DNA of 62,533 nucleotides from Gammaproteobacteria bacterium (GTDB lineage Bacteria; Pseudomonadota; Gammaproteobacteria; DSM-16500): NCBI GenBank assembly GCA_013288815.1, contig JABDBD010000012.1, positions 1 to 62,533 of the forward strand, read 5' to 3'. Shown piece by piece: positions 9,773 to 17,411 of this stretch (position 1 is its first letter; each line of letters starts with the position of its first letter). The notes under the pieces were generated by a model. It saw only the letters and a program-made list of their open reading frames with translations, ran no database searches and was not told where the DNA came from. The position numbers and the translations under genes were made by a program.

Positions 9773-10120
9773 TTATATTTCATTTGGCAATGCGTAATGA
9801 TCTTGTGTGTAAGCATTAAATTCAGTGTAATAACCTGGAACAGGCATTTCATCTTTCCCTGCTAAGTGAGGATATACATACATTTTCAATTCAGGATTAG
9901 GTACTTTATGAAATGTATTGCTCGCTATATTCAATGGTATTGAGGTTCGTGTGTTTACTTGATGTGATTTTTTCTCGTGCTTCAAGTCAGAGACTTCCAT
10001 GCTGTCATAAACTTGTTCCATCGAGGGGCCTTTTTCGGGTACCACATTCCCCGACATACTGCTGCAGGCTGATAAGCTAATCGAGGCTATGACTAACATG
10101 AGCATTAGTGTCGTGCGCAT
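9773..10120 (-). CDS. Conjugation outer-membrane lipoprotein (TIGR03751-like)
   Basis: A 115-residue protein with a type II signal peptide; the lipobox LSAC puts the lipidated cysteine at residue 19. The mature part is short, polar and proline-containing. Its size, lipobox and place between the TraB-like and TraC genes match the TIGR03751 lipoprotein of GI-type ICEs, which is presumed to be the VirB7/TraV-like part of the outer-membrane core complex. It overlaps the end of the TraB-like gene by 44 bp, a large overlap that suggests translational coupling. Confidence 0.8.
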   Translation of the reverse strand: MRTTLMLMLVIASISLSACSSMSGNVVPEKGPSMEQVYDSMEVSDLKHEKKSHQVNTRTSIPLNIASNTFHKVPNPELKMYVYPHLAGKDEMPVPGYYTEFNAYTQDHYALPNEI

Positions 10121-11360
10121 AATTTAATTTCCTCCCTTTGGGGTCGTAATCAATATGAATTTCTTTGGCGAAGTTAACGGCTATTTCAGAAAAAGTTCCT
10201 TTATCATCAGCAGGTGCAACATAGACAGCATCAAAAGATTGTTCTTCGCGATCATGCCACCATTGCTGTATGCCATTGGCCGCGCTCGACATTGCTTGTC
10301 CTGCAACAAATTTACCTTGTGAGCCTGTTACTGCAGAGCTTGAGCCTAACAATGAATTTGAGCTTGTTGTCTGAGATTGTGCGTAAGCATTTGCAGCACC
10401 CACACCCGCATTAATAGCGACACCGCCAGATAAATAGGCAGGAGCATTGGTAATCAACTTGCCGCGAATAAATGGATTTCCATATTTATCGGAAAGATAA
10501 CCTAAGCTATTCGACTTCGTATAATTTCCAATATCATTGTCATTAGAGGTCGTAGAAGAAATCGTGCCATCATCAAAAACAAAAGTGAGTGATGTGATCC
10601 ACCCTCTGACACTTATCAAATTTAAGTCACCCTCACAATAACCGCTTACAATCATTTGCAGCAAATGAGGAATGCGTAGGCCATTTGCTGCAAGGTTATC
10701 GTCAGAGATCACTATCTTGAAAGGATAAGGGTCGGTGACAACACCTTTCACTGGAATACGACCTACCAATGCAGTCATTAACTTATCGTGTACCGATGTT
10801 CCATTGGCAGGAATGGTATAGTACGGAATTAATTCGGGCTTGTTATGTTCCAGATGACCCGATGCAGTGAATTCATTTGTATGGTTATTTAATAAATTCA
10901 TGATCGGATGATCCTTTGGGGCTTGGGTTAAATCATCTACGACTGTAATAGGTTGAGATGAGGCACTAGCAGTATTACCTGAGCTTGGTTTTTGAGTTAT
11001 GCTTTGAATTTGATTTTTAAGCAGTTCGACCTCCTGTGTTAACTTAGAGCTTTCCTCGCTATGTTTGGAATTCTCTAGATTGAGCAATTGAACATTTTGT
11101 TGTTTGAATGCTTCATTATCTTTGGAGACTTCTAGGATTTTTTGTTTTGTTTTCGATAACTCTGCAGTTAACGTATCAAGGGATTCTGCAGCGCTATCAT
11201 TGGAGGCTATGTCTTTAATCGTTTTTTCTTTTGCTAAAATTATACGAGAAGGTTTTGGCGTTTGGTGGTGAAATAAAGATGACGTGACGCAAATGATAAT
11301 AACCACGAGAACTGGTACCGCAATATATTTTAGTAGGCTATTTGTCTTATGCATTGCCAT
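10077..11360 (-). CDS. traB: TraB/VirB10-like scaffold protein (TIGR03752-like)
   Basis: A 427-residue bitopic protein thought to span the envelope between the inner-membrane ATPases and the outer-membrane pore. One transmembrane helix (about residues 12-30) is followed by a coiled coil rich in Lys, Glu and Gln (about 40-120), a Pro/Ser linker and a beta-rich C-terminal domain (about 160-380). This is the TIGR03752 order. The start at 11360 overlaps the end of the TraK-like gene by 14 bp; an internal Met two codons later would also fit. Confidence 0.85.
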   Translation of the reverse strand: MAMHKTNSLLKYIAVPVLVVIIICVTSSLFHHQTPKPSRIILAKEKTIKDIASNDSAAESLDTLTAELSKTKQKILEVSKDNEAFKQQNVQLLNLENSKHSEESSKLTQEVELLKNQIQSITQKPSSGNTASASSQPITVVDDLTQAPKDHPIMNLLNNHTNEFTASGHLEHNKPELIPYYTIPANGTSVHDKLMTALVGRIPVKGVVTDPYPFKIVISDDNLAANGLRIPHLLQMIVSGYCEGDLNLISVRGWITSLTFVFDDGTISSTTSNDNDIGNYTKSNSLGYLSDKYGNPFIRGKLITNAPAYLSGGVAINAGVGAANAYAQSQTTSSNSLLGSSSAVTGSQGKFVAGQAMSSAANGIQQWWHDREEQSFDAVYVAPADDKGTFSEIAVNFAKEIHIDYDPKGRKLNYAHDTNAHVSHSLD

Positions 11361-12252
11361 GGCATACCCCCATTGTTTCGCTAAATGGTCGATTGGATAC
11401 TAAAAACAACATTGTTGAATCACCACGTTTTTCACCATAAGGTTTCAGGTTAGTGGTGGGATATAACAGCCCAGCTTGCCAGTCACCGCACAGATCTTTA
11501 TGAATATTGATGTTTGTTATGTGTTGATATTTGTTTCGTAATAAAATGGCTGTTACATAGTGATTACCTGATACCCATGAGCTTTCTGGATAGGCAATAA
11601 CTTTATCTCCATAGACTAAATCAGAAACAAATTTTTCAGTGTGCATCGGTGCGCGTGAAAAAGTTGAAGTATTTTGAATTAATCGCTCAGGGGCATAAAC
11701 TTGCTGCCATGCAAAACGAATTAGATCGGAAAAACTCATATCATCATTAGATGAATTGCTTTCCTGTGTTTGGGAAGGTGCTTCACTAACCGTAGATACA
11801 ATTGTTTTGTTTGACTCTATATGATTGTTCCCATTTTGTTTGATGTCAATTTGCTGAGTATTATTAGATGAATTTTCATTTGTCATTAAATCAATAAGAA
11901 CAACTTCACCGCTATCTTTTACAGTTACATAGATTCGGGTCACTGGAAATGATTTAAGTGCTGTTAAATACAAAGATTTATCATTATCTAATATTCGTAA
12001 TTGATCTGCAGTTAAGGCACCCTTTGCATCTACACTGACTGTGTTAGGAAATATGATTCGCTTTTCCTTATTGACAGGCAGGGTTATGGATATTGGATCA
12101 CCTTTCCACGCAAGGTGACTGGTATCATCTTCTGGGAAATACTTTTTAAGCTTTTGCATTTCAGCGTCAGTTAAGGTCAGGCTACTGAGTGAATCGGCAT
12201 ATGCAGTTATACTTAGACAAAAAAATAGCATGACACTGAGCACATATCTCAT
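11347..12252 (-). CDS. TraK-like periplasmic protein (TIGR03749/DUF3438-like)
   Basis: A 301-residue exported protein with a signal peptide (residues 1-19, cleavage near AYA-D). It has a beta-rich N-terminal domain (about 20-140), a low-complexity Asn/Ser linker (about 140-170) and a C-terminal domain with two cysteines. Gene order (DUF2895, DUF3438, TraB-like) identifies it as the TIGR03749 protein, likely the VirB9/TraK-type part of the outer-membrane core complex. The linker is rich in N and S, which is common in AT-rich hosts. Confidence 0.8.
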   Translation of the reverse strand: MRYVLSVMLFFCLSITAYADSLSSLTLTDAEMQKLKKYFPEDDTSHLAWKGDPISITLPVNKEKRIIFPNTVSVDAKGALTADQLRILDNDKSLYLTALKSFPVTRIYVTVKDSGEVVLIDLMTNENSSNNTQQIDIKQNGNNHIESNKTIVSTVSEAPSQTQESNSSNDDMSFSDLIRFAWQQVYAPERLIQNTSTFSRAPMHTEKFVSDLVYGDKVIAYPESSWVSGNHYVTAILLRNKYQHITNINIHKDLCGDWQAGLLYPTTNLKPYGEKRGDSTMLFLVSNRPFSETMGVCHGNA

Positions 12253-12275
12253 GTCTATGTTCTCCTGGATTGATA

Positions 12276-12923
12276 TTAAATATAAGTTTTTTGACGTTGG
12301 GGTTCTGACACAAAACCAGCAATTGCTAAGCCATAAGGGTTATTTTGAGTTGATACATTAATACGGGTAACAATTAGTGGGTAAATGATTTCTACGTCTT
12401 TCACTGCTTGATTATTTTTAAATTCAGTCAATCGCATCTTAAGATCGACTTCCCATGTGTTATTTCCTAATTTCTTTACATTCACTGACTCATAAGCTGC
12501 ACCACTTAATCCTTGTAGATAACGGATACGTTGCACCTGACCAGAAGCTTTCAAATCAGCATAGTCTTCTAGTAGCTCAGCTTTGAATTTTGGCGTTAAA
12601 TACGACCAATACGTGTGAATGTTTTTTTGATAATCATCACCGTTTTCGCCAGGCCAATAATTTAATTCTTGCCAAATTTCATAAGCAAAACTATAAATTA
12701 AAGGTTCAGGGATGCTACCGGCTTTTAGTGTAGCGCCATTTTGGATATCAGGAGGTAGATACAACATTAATCGTGATGGTGAGGTAATCCAACCTATAAA
12801 AAATGCAAGGCTCAATATGCACAACACACTAATGAACCTTTTTTGCAGTTGGATAACTTGCTTATCTGCGTCTTCCTTTTTCCATGCGGAAGTAATCCAT
12901 CCTCTAAATATTTTCTCGCTCAT
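12276..12923 (-). CDS. TraE/VirB8-like inner-membrane protein (TIGR03746/DUF2895-like)
   Basis: A bitopic protein of about 215 residues. A single transmembrane helix (about residues 27-47) follows a short basic cytoplasmic N-terminus, and the periplasmic part contains the YWPGENGDDYQKNI region typical of DUF2895. I place the start at 12923 because its ATG overlaps the TAA of the preceding gene (TAATG) and GGAG lies upstream. A longer reading from 12947 would add eight residues with no better ribosome site. It is expected to contact the TraK- and TraB-like proteins in the channel. Confidence 0.83.
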   Translation of the reverse strand: MSEKIFRGWITSAWKKEDADKQVIQLQKRFISVLCILSLAFFIGWITSPSRLMLYLPPDIQNGATLKAGSIPEPLIYSFAYEIWQELNYWPGENGDDYQKNIHTYWSYLTPKFKAELLEDYADLKASGQVQRIRYLQGLSGAAYESVNVKKLGNNTWEVDLKMRLTEFKNNQAVKDVEIIYPLIVTRINVSTQNNPYGLAIAGFVSEPQRQKTYI

Positions 12924-13258
12924 TATAAATATCTCCGAACTGACCATCGTCCTATACGAGTTAAATACCGGCTTTTAATCAAATCAGTTTCTGATAGTTT
13001 TTTAATGAGTAAATGCTGGTAGTAACCATAAGGTTTTCCATACTTTAATTTTTGTAGCTTAGACAGCATTAATTTCGTTACGAAAAAAAACAATGCACTA
13101 GCTATGAGATAGCCAGGCCAGACATAACCTAATAGTATTTTTGTAAATAGTGAAAAACTTAAGGTTAGTACAATAAGAGAAGTAGCGGATATCGTCATTA
13201 TTTCACCTAACGTGCAATCTTTATAAATCGACATTTTGTGATTAATTTGATTTAGCAT
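12923..13258 (-). CDS. TraL-like small membrane protein (TIGR03750/DUF3487-like)
   Basis: About 111 residues with two adjacent transmembrane helices (about 30-50 and 53-70) followed by a basic cytoplasmic tail ending RIGRWSVRRYL. This is the arrangement of the TIGR03750 family, the TraL/VirB3-like component of GI-type systems. The ATG at 13258 is chosen because AGGGA precedes it at good spacing; an upstream start at 13285 would overlap the previous gene. It is linked to the next gene by a TAATG overlap. Confidence 0.8.
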   Translation of the reverse strand: MLNQINHKMSIYKDCTLGEIMTISATSLIVLTLSFSLFTKILLGYVWPGYLIASALFFFVTKLMLSKLQKLKYGKPYGYYQHLLIKKLSETDLIKSRYLTRIGRWSVRRYL

Positions 13259-13268
13259 GGGGATTCCC

Positions 13269-13631
13269 TTAGGGTTTAGGCGCATCAGTGATCAATGTGT
13301 TTCCTGCATAAAGCAATCCTAAACAAATTGCTAGAGTAAATACTCCAACAAGTGACCAAGTAAAAAAGTGACTAAGTTTTTCCAGTTTTTTGGCTTCTTG
13401 ATAAGCTGAAATCATTTCATACCCTACGAATAGAAAGGCAATGCCAGCTAATAGATAGCAGCCATATCCCATGATTGTAAGCCCATAAGAGATAAGACCT
13501 TCCGCATAGTTACCATCCTTAATATTTAATTGCTCAGGTGGTTTGGGAAGGTCAGCCCAAGCAGGCATACACAATATAGATGTGTAGCACGCAATCAGAC
13601 AATTTCTGATTTTACAAATTAATTGATGCAT
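13269..13631 (-). CDS. Pilin-like membrane protein (TIGR03745/DUF2976-like)
   Basis: A 120-residue protein with an N-terminal signal-like segment ending around PAWAD, followed by a short periplasmic stretch and two hydrophobic helices (about 47-70 and 88-110). Size, topology and operon position match TIGR03745, a VirB2/TraA-like major pilin candidate. The neighbouring 82-residue gene has a similar two-helix shape, and one of the two probably forms the conjugative pilus. Confidence 0.8.
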   Translation of the reverse strand: MHQLICKIRNCLIACYTSILCMPAWADLPKPPEQLNIKDGNYAEGLISYGLTIMGYGCYLLAGIAFLFVGYEMISAYQEAKKLEKLSHFFTWSLVGVFTLAICLGLLYAGNTLITDAPKP

Positions 13632-13641
13632 GGTTAATTCC

Positions 13642-13890
13642 TCAAGGTATAAAAACTAAAGCGACAACAACAGATACAAGAAAAAATAATTGAACATATT
13701 TGCTGATCAAGCTAGCGACGTTATCACCGTGGTTACTTTTGTGAAATTTCATTAATTCTAAAGCACACCATGCTGACCATATAAAGAAACCACTGAGTAA
13801 ACTGGTGCGAATAGATAGGCTTAGATGTCCTGCTGAAATCCCTGCTGCTGCAGAAAATGCTTGAAGGGCACTATCGTTTAACATACACAA
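13642..13890 (-). CDS. Small two-helix membrane protein (TIGR03758/DUF3262-like)
   Basis: An 82-residue protein with two predicted transmembrane helices (about residues 26-44 and 62-80) joined by a short charged loop. This gene regularly lies between the RAQPRD protein and the DUF2976 gene in GI-type ICEs. It overlaps the end of the RAQPRD gene by 20 bp. Its function is unknown; a pilin-like or pilin-associated role is inferred from size and place. Confidence 0.78.
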   Translation of the reverse strand: MCMLNDSALQAFSAAAGISAGHLSLSIRTSLLSGFFIWSAWCALELMKFHKSNHGDNVASLISKYVQLFFLVSVVVALVFIP

Positions 13891-14260
13891 CCTCCATATT
13901 TCCTATCGCATTAGATTTTATGTTTTTAAAATCAAGATAATCACCTTTGATAGACTGAAAATGGTGTGGCTCATTAATGGTGCGGTTTAGTTTAGCTTGA
14001 ATACCGTTTTGAATTTCATTAATGTCTTCTAATAAGCCGTTATGTATGTTTCCATTTGAATCTCGATAAGATACATAGTGAAACTTTACTCTTAAGTCAT
14101 TTTCTTGCTCCTTATTAGCCGCAATAATTAATGGTTTTAATGCATTCAATTGATTGATCATTTGAGTAAGATAAATTTTTTCTTTTGCATCACTTGCCAC
14201 TGCTTGTAAGGAGCAGATGCCAGTTAATATGGCGACTATTAGAGTCATTTTGATTTTCAT
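13871..14260 (-). CDS. RAQPRD-family ICE protein (exported)
   Basis: About 129 residues with a signal peptide (about 1-23, ending AVAS) and a helical mature region. It matches the layout of the RAQPRD integrative-element family (TIGR01690), although the name-giving motif is poorly conserved here. The start at 14260 is preceded by GAGGT, better than the longer frame beginning at 14299, which would overlap the upstream gene. It is likely a periplasmic component of the transfer apparatus with no assigned activity. Confidence 0.72.
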   Translation of the reverse strand: MKIKMTLIVAILTGICSLQAVASDAKEKIYLTQMINQLNALKPLIIAANKEQENDLRVKFHYVSYRDSNGNIHNGLLEDINEIQNGIQAKLNRTINEPHHFQSIKGDYLDFKNIKSNAIGNMEVVYVKR

Positions 14261-14267
14261 GTCAACC

Positions 14268-14906
14268 TCATAGATATTTTTTGAAACTTTTGATAGCAAG
14301 CATTGTGAATAAACTAGATAGCATCACCATAGGTATTAAAAACATTCCAGGTGTAACGCTGTATGGCATAATCATATAAATGAAATACAGAGAGAAAAAA
14401 GATAGTTTTGCCATTGGTTTTAATCGATGAAATAGAAATGTACTTTCTCTAGCACCTTGGAACTTACGTTTATCTCGAAGAACTAAACCATCAATGATCA
14501 AGACAAAAAGAGTTACAATCATAAATGGGATAAATTGGATAAACAAACAGCTGCGAGTCAATGTAATTTCAGTCACATCGAGAAATACTTTTATGATATT
14601 TTCACCGATATAACCACCACACAACCTATGGATCGTATTGTACATTCTGTTAAATATGTTTAGTGCGGTATCAATGTATTGAGAATGGTAATGCTTCATA
14701 ATAATATGATTATTATTTAAAATTTGTTGAATAGCACTGTAAATGCCATCATTTTTTAAAATAATTTCAACAGTGAACCACGTCTCTAGCAGAATCCAAG
14801 AAAGTATAGTTAACAAGATCAAATTGAATAAAGTAAATAATATAGATCCAAGAAGTGTAGGGTGCTTTGTCTTGGATTGTGGTTGTGTTGTCTGCTTCCT
14901 TTCCAT
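14268..14906 (-). CDS. Multi-pass membrane protein (TIGR03747/DUF4400-like)
   Basis: A 212-residue integral membrane protein with about four hydrophobic segments (residues 20-45, 100-135 and a pair at 165-205) and a basic N-terminus. It holds the DUF4400/TIGR03747 position, which in many GI-type ICEs lies directly after traD. Here traD has been moved to the far end of the cluster. No catalytic motif is visible. The ribosome site before the ATG is weak, so expression may rely on coupling to the upstream gene 18 bp away. Confidence 0.75.
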   Translation of the reverse strand: MERKQTTQPQSKTKHPTLLGSILFTLFNLILLTILSWILLETWFTVEIILKNDGIYSAIQQILNNNHIIMKHYHSQYIDTALNIFNRMYNTIHRLCGGYIGENIIKVFLDVTEITLTRSCLFIQFIPFMIVTLFVLIIDGLVLRDKRKFQGARESTFLFHRLKPMAKLSFFSLYFIYMIMPYSVTPGMFLIPMVMLSSLFTMLAIKSFKKYL

Positions 14907-14924
14907 CGCATACCCATTGTCAGT

Positions 14925-15356
14925 TTAATTTTTAGGAATTGGTGTAAAAGGCGTATAATCAAATGGTTTTATAATGGGCTCTGTCGAATAGAGTTTAGTT
15001 GCTGCCTCATGAAATGCTGCATTGAACCGTAGTTCTCGCTCCAATTTATCATGCTCTAATGTAGCGGCTACTTCAGCATAATGATTCAGCTCTTCGGCAT
15101 TGCTAGCATTAATCCCTAAAACTTCGGGCGGTGATAAATTTTTATAGTAATGTGCGCTTGGGCCATCCATTAGCATGATGTACTGACGCCATTCTGTATC
15201 CGTTAAATTCCAATCTTTAGCTATACCTATATGAGTTGTGTTTACCATTGTATTTTGGCTGATAGTGTTTTGAGTCTGAGTATTCACTATGTCATCTGAA
15301 GCGAAAACACAGGTCGATATTAGCAACATACTTAAAAGAGAAAATTTGCAATTCAT
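14925..15356 (-). CDS. ICE protein TIGR03759-like (exported)
   Basis: A 143-residue exported protein with a signal peptide (about residues 1-19). The mature region shows the family pattern very well: WNLTDTEWRQYIMLMDG, then LSPPEVLGI, then an ERELRF segment. TIGR03759 proteins are found only in GI-type conjugation clusters, and their activity is unknown. It lies 3 bp after the next gene upstream and is part of the same minus-strand transcript. Confidence 0.85.
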   Translation of the reverse strand: MNCKFSLLSMLLISTCVFASDDIVNTQTQNTISQNTMVNTTHIGIAKDWNLTDTEWRQYIMLMDGPSAHYYKNLSPPEVLGINASNAEELNHYAEVAATLEHDKLERELRFNAAFHEAATKLYSTEPIIKPFDYTPFTPIPKN

Positions 15357-15359
15357 TTT

Positions 15360-16040
15360 TTATCCCCCTTGCAAACTGACCTTAACAGACTGATTTTTTT
15401 CATTCGCAAATTCAGCAACACCGGAATCATAATCAGCGCTTGTTACTCGCCATCCGGTCAGAGAGTCACCGACAGCTAATGGAGAAACATGGCTGGCGTA
15501 TTCAACAGAAACGTAGGGTTGTCCAGCGATTACATCTACTGAAATAACATGAAAAGGTAAGACGCTTGCTTCTAAATATTGTTTACCCGCAGTGCTTTCT
15601 GAGATAGCTTTTTTGAGATCACTCATTTGAGTATCGATATCATCTTTGACTGAGGCAAGTTGACCTGAAACTTTTTGAATATCGCTAGATTTGGCGACAT
15701 CAATCATCGATTTCTGTGTAGATGCAATATCTTTCTCTAATGACTGTAGAGCCACTTGCTGTTGTTTGGTATTAAATGGATTACTTTCTACGTCATGTAA
15801 TACTGAGTTAATATCATTTAATTCACGCAGGATGGCTTCGCTGCGTTTATTTTGTGAAGAAACTACATCGGTAACGTTTGTATTTTTATGAAATAATATA
15901 ATCGAAAGGAATAAGATAGTAATCAAACTCGAAAGAATAATAATTAAGGATTTTTTTTCGACCAAAATTATTTTTAATTCGCTGTAGAATTCATTCATCC
16001 ATTCCGGTCTATTTTTATAAAAATGAAATAGTTCTCTCAT
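15360..16040 (-). CDS. Bitopic coiled-coil inner-membrane protein, unidentified
   Basis: A 226-residue protein I do not recognise. A cytoplasmic N-terminus of about 30 residues is followed by one transmembrane helix (about 31-51), a long polar, probably coiled-coil region (about 60-150) and a small beta-rich C-terminal domain (about 160-226) containing VGDSLTGWRV. That last domain resembles the PilP/gating-type domains that contact secretins, but the likeness is weak. It lies between the PilL-like and TIGR03759 genes, so a structural role in the transfer channel or its pilus is likely. Confidence 0.55.
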   Translation of the reverse strand: MRELFHFYKNRPEWMNEFYSELKIILVEKKSLIIILSSLITILFLSIILFHKNTNVTDVVSSQNKRSEAILRELNDINSVLHDVESNPFNTKQQQVALQSLEKDIASTQKSMIDVAKSSDIQKVSGQLASVKDDIDTQMSDLKKAISESTAGKQYLEASVLPFHVISVDVIAGQPYVSVEYASHVSPLAVGDSLTGWRVTSADYDSGVAEFANEKNQSVKVSLQGG

Positions 16041-16044
16041 ATAG

Positions 16045-16494
16045 TTAACCCCTTCTTACTTGTTTGTTTTTAATAAATTTTTGATACTCAGGTTTTAATG
16101 CAAAATCTACAACTCTACTTACAGGGTTTTGTGTTAGATAAAATGCTGGGCCAGATAGTGTGATTAATCCATCTCTCAAAGACATGGGCCCTAATTCACG
16201 ATCTATGATCGGCAGTGGTTTGCTAAGTGTGATTCTTAGCGCGGAGCTCATTTGAGATTCTGGTACGAGACTGTAGCCACTAAAACGTAAAAGATAATTC
16301 ATCGCATTACCGACTGTTTGAATGTTCTGCGTGAAACGTACTTGGATCGATTGTGATAACAAATTTGTTTGAGAAAACTTTGGTTTATTTGAAACAGTTT
16401 GATATCGACTTACTTGTGTTATCTCGTTGTCTGCTAAGCATGTTTTACTAAACAGCACGCTTAGTAAAACAATAGCAATTAGTCTGCGCCTCAT
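16045..16494 (-). CDS. pilL: PilL N-terminal-type protein of the ICE (TIGR03748-like)
   Basis: A 149-residue exported protein with a signal peptide (about 1-21). The core, with IQTVGNAMNYLLRFSGY and a following LPIIDRELGPMSLRDGL, matches the PilL/TcpQ N-terminal region found at the start of PFGI-1/PAPI-1-type conjugation clusters, where it is linked to the type IV mating pilus. No other pil genes (pilN-pilV) are visible, so the element seems to keep only this part. It is the first gene of the transfer operon; CGGAG precedes the ATG. Confidence 0.8.
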   Translation of the reverse strand: MRRRLIAIVLLSVLFSKTCLADNEITQVSRYQTVSNKPKFSQTNLLSQSIQVRFTQNIQTVGNAMNYLLRFSGYSLVPESQMSSALRITLSKPLPIIDRELGPMSLRDGLITLSGPAFYLTQNPVSRVVDFALKPEYQKFIKNKQVRRG

Positions 16495-16615
16495 TATTGA
16501 AACACTCCGAATAAGTTATAAGATTGATTTTTTTAGCTGATCGAATGAAAGAAAATTTAGGGCATAAAAAAAGCCAAACCTGTTTCCAAGTTTAGCTTTA
16601 GTAAAATTTACTCGT

Positions 16616-16642
16616 AAAAAAACCTGCGCTTTGGCAGGTTTT
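16616..16642 (-). terminator. Bidirectional-looking terminator between replication and transfer operons
   Basis: An 8-bp perfect stem (AAACCTGC/GCAGGTTT) with a 6-nt loop, flanked by A and T runs on both sides. A second, imperfect hairpin (AAAGC-N-AAAC paired with GTTT-N-GCTTT) lies at 16568-16598. Together they should stop transcripts leaving the Q-like gene from entering the pilL operon unless antitermination occurs. Confidence 0.7.
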
Positions 16643-16679
16643 ATTTATAAAAATTACAGCATAGAGATTTTATACCATG

Positions 16680-16693
16680 TTTGGCGCGCCAAA
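16680..16693. promoter_or_regulatory. Perfect 14-bp palindrome after the Q-like gene
   Basis: TTTGGCGCGCCAAA is a perfect palindrome with an unusually GC-rich core in AT-rich DNA. It lies one base after the stop of the Q-like antiterminator gene and about 40 bp before the double terminator. It may be a protein-binding site for transfer control; no partner is proven. Confidence 0.4.
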
Positions 16694-16694
16694 G

Positions 16695-17120
16695 TCAATA
16701 CCTCAACTTTTTTGTGTTTTTTGCTAATCGTCCTGCTAACCAATAGTGTGCTGAGTGCAAACGCTCAGATAGATGATCTCTATGAATATTAAATAGCTGT
16801 GATTTTTGTCGCTGCGATCCTTCAGCAAGATAATGAATGCGAACGACGTAAGCTAGATCGTCATGTTCTTTTTGCATTTCACAAATAAGCGCTTCGATTT
16901 CTTCCGCAGCTTCATGGACAGGTAAGACATTTGAGGTGCTATGGATGATAGCACCTTCTGTCATTAAGTGATAAATGATAGTTTTAGCCGAATAACCTAA
17001 CCCATGCCAATTACCACGACTGAACCATTCAGCCCATTCCTCTAAACGGTTAACCACGTATTTTATAGCTTCGTTGGTGATTTCTTTATAATATCCGCTA
17101 GTCTTCATAGATCGCACCAT
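16695..17120 (-). CDS. Phage Q-like antiterminator/regulator
   Basis: A 141-residue, mostly helical basic protein. The segment EEWAEWFSRGNWHGLGY followed by a C-terminal VVRIHYLAEGSQRQK and LHSAHYWLAGRL resembles phage antitermination proteins of the Q family and sigma-region-4-like regulators. It is the last gene of the replication operon and directly precedes two hairpin terminators and the transfer operon. An antiterminator that lets transcription run through into the transfer genes would fit this layout very well, but that is inference. It overlaps the preceding gene by 23 bp. Confidence 0.5.
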   Translation of the reverse strand: MVRSMKTSGYYKEITNEAIKYVVNRLEEWAEWFSRGNWHGLGYSAKTIIYHLMTEGAIIHSTSNVLPVHEAAEEIEALICEMQKEHDDLAYVVRIHYLAEGSQRQKSQLFNIHRDHLSERLHSAHYWLAGRLAKNTKKLRY

Positions 17121-17394
17121 ATTGAATAAGTGTTTCGAGTTCTTTTTCTAATAATTTTATTTCTGATTTGCAATGCTGGATTGCCCATTGATAATATTTT
17201 TCGCTTTTGGGTAAACGAGTATATTGAATGACGCGAGGTTTAAACGGTTCACTTTTGATAAGTTGAATATTTTTATATGATTCAACCATTAATTTAAGAT
17301 TTCCATATTGTAACTCAAGCTTGATTATGATGTCCTTAATACGTGTTTGGGTTTGTTGAGCGCGTTCCATTTTTTTCATTCTAAAACTATTCAT
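17098..17394 (-). CDS. Small coiled-coil protein, unidentified
   Basis: About 98 residues, lysine- and glutamine-rich and predicted helical, with no recognisable motif. The start at 17394 is chosen because AGGAAGG precedes the ATG; a longer frame from 17439 would overlap dnaB. It sits between dnaB and the Q-like gene and overlaps the latter by 23 bp, so it is part of the replication/control operon. It may be an accessory regulator, but nothing in the sequence says so directly. Confidence 0.55.
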   Translation of the reverse strand: MNSFRMKKMERAQQTQTRIKDIIIKLELQYGNLKLMVESYKNIQLIKSEPFKPRVIQYTRLPKSEKYYQWAIQHCKSEIKLLEKELETLIQYGAIYED

Positions 17395-17411
17395 GAATAC
17401 TACCTTCCTAG

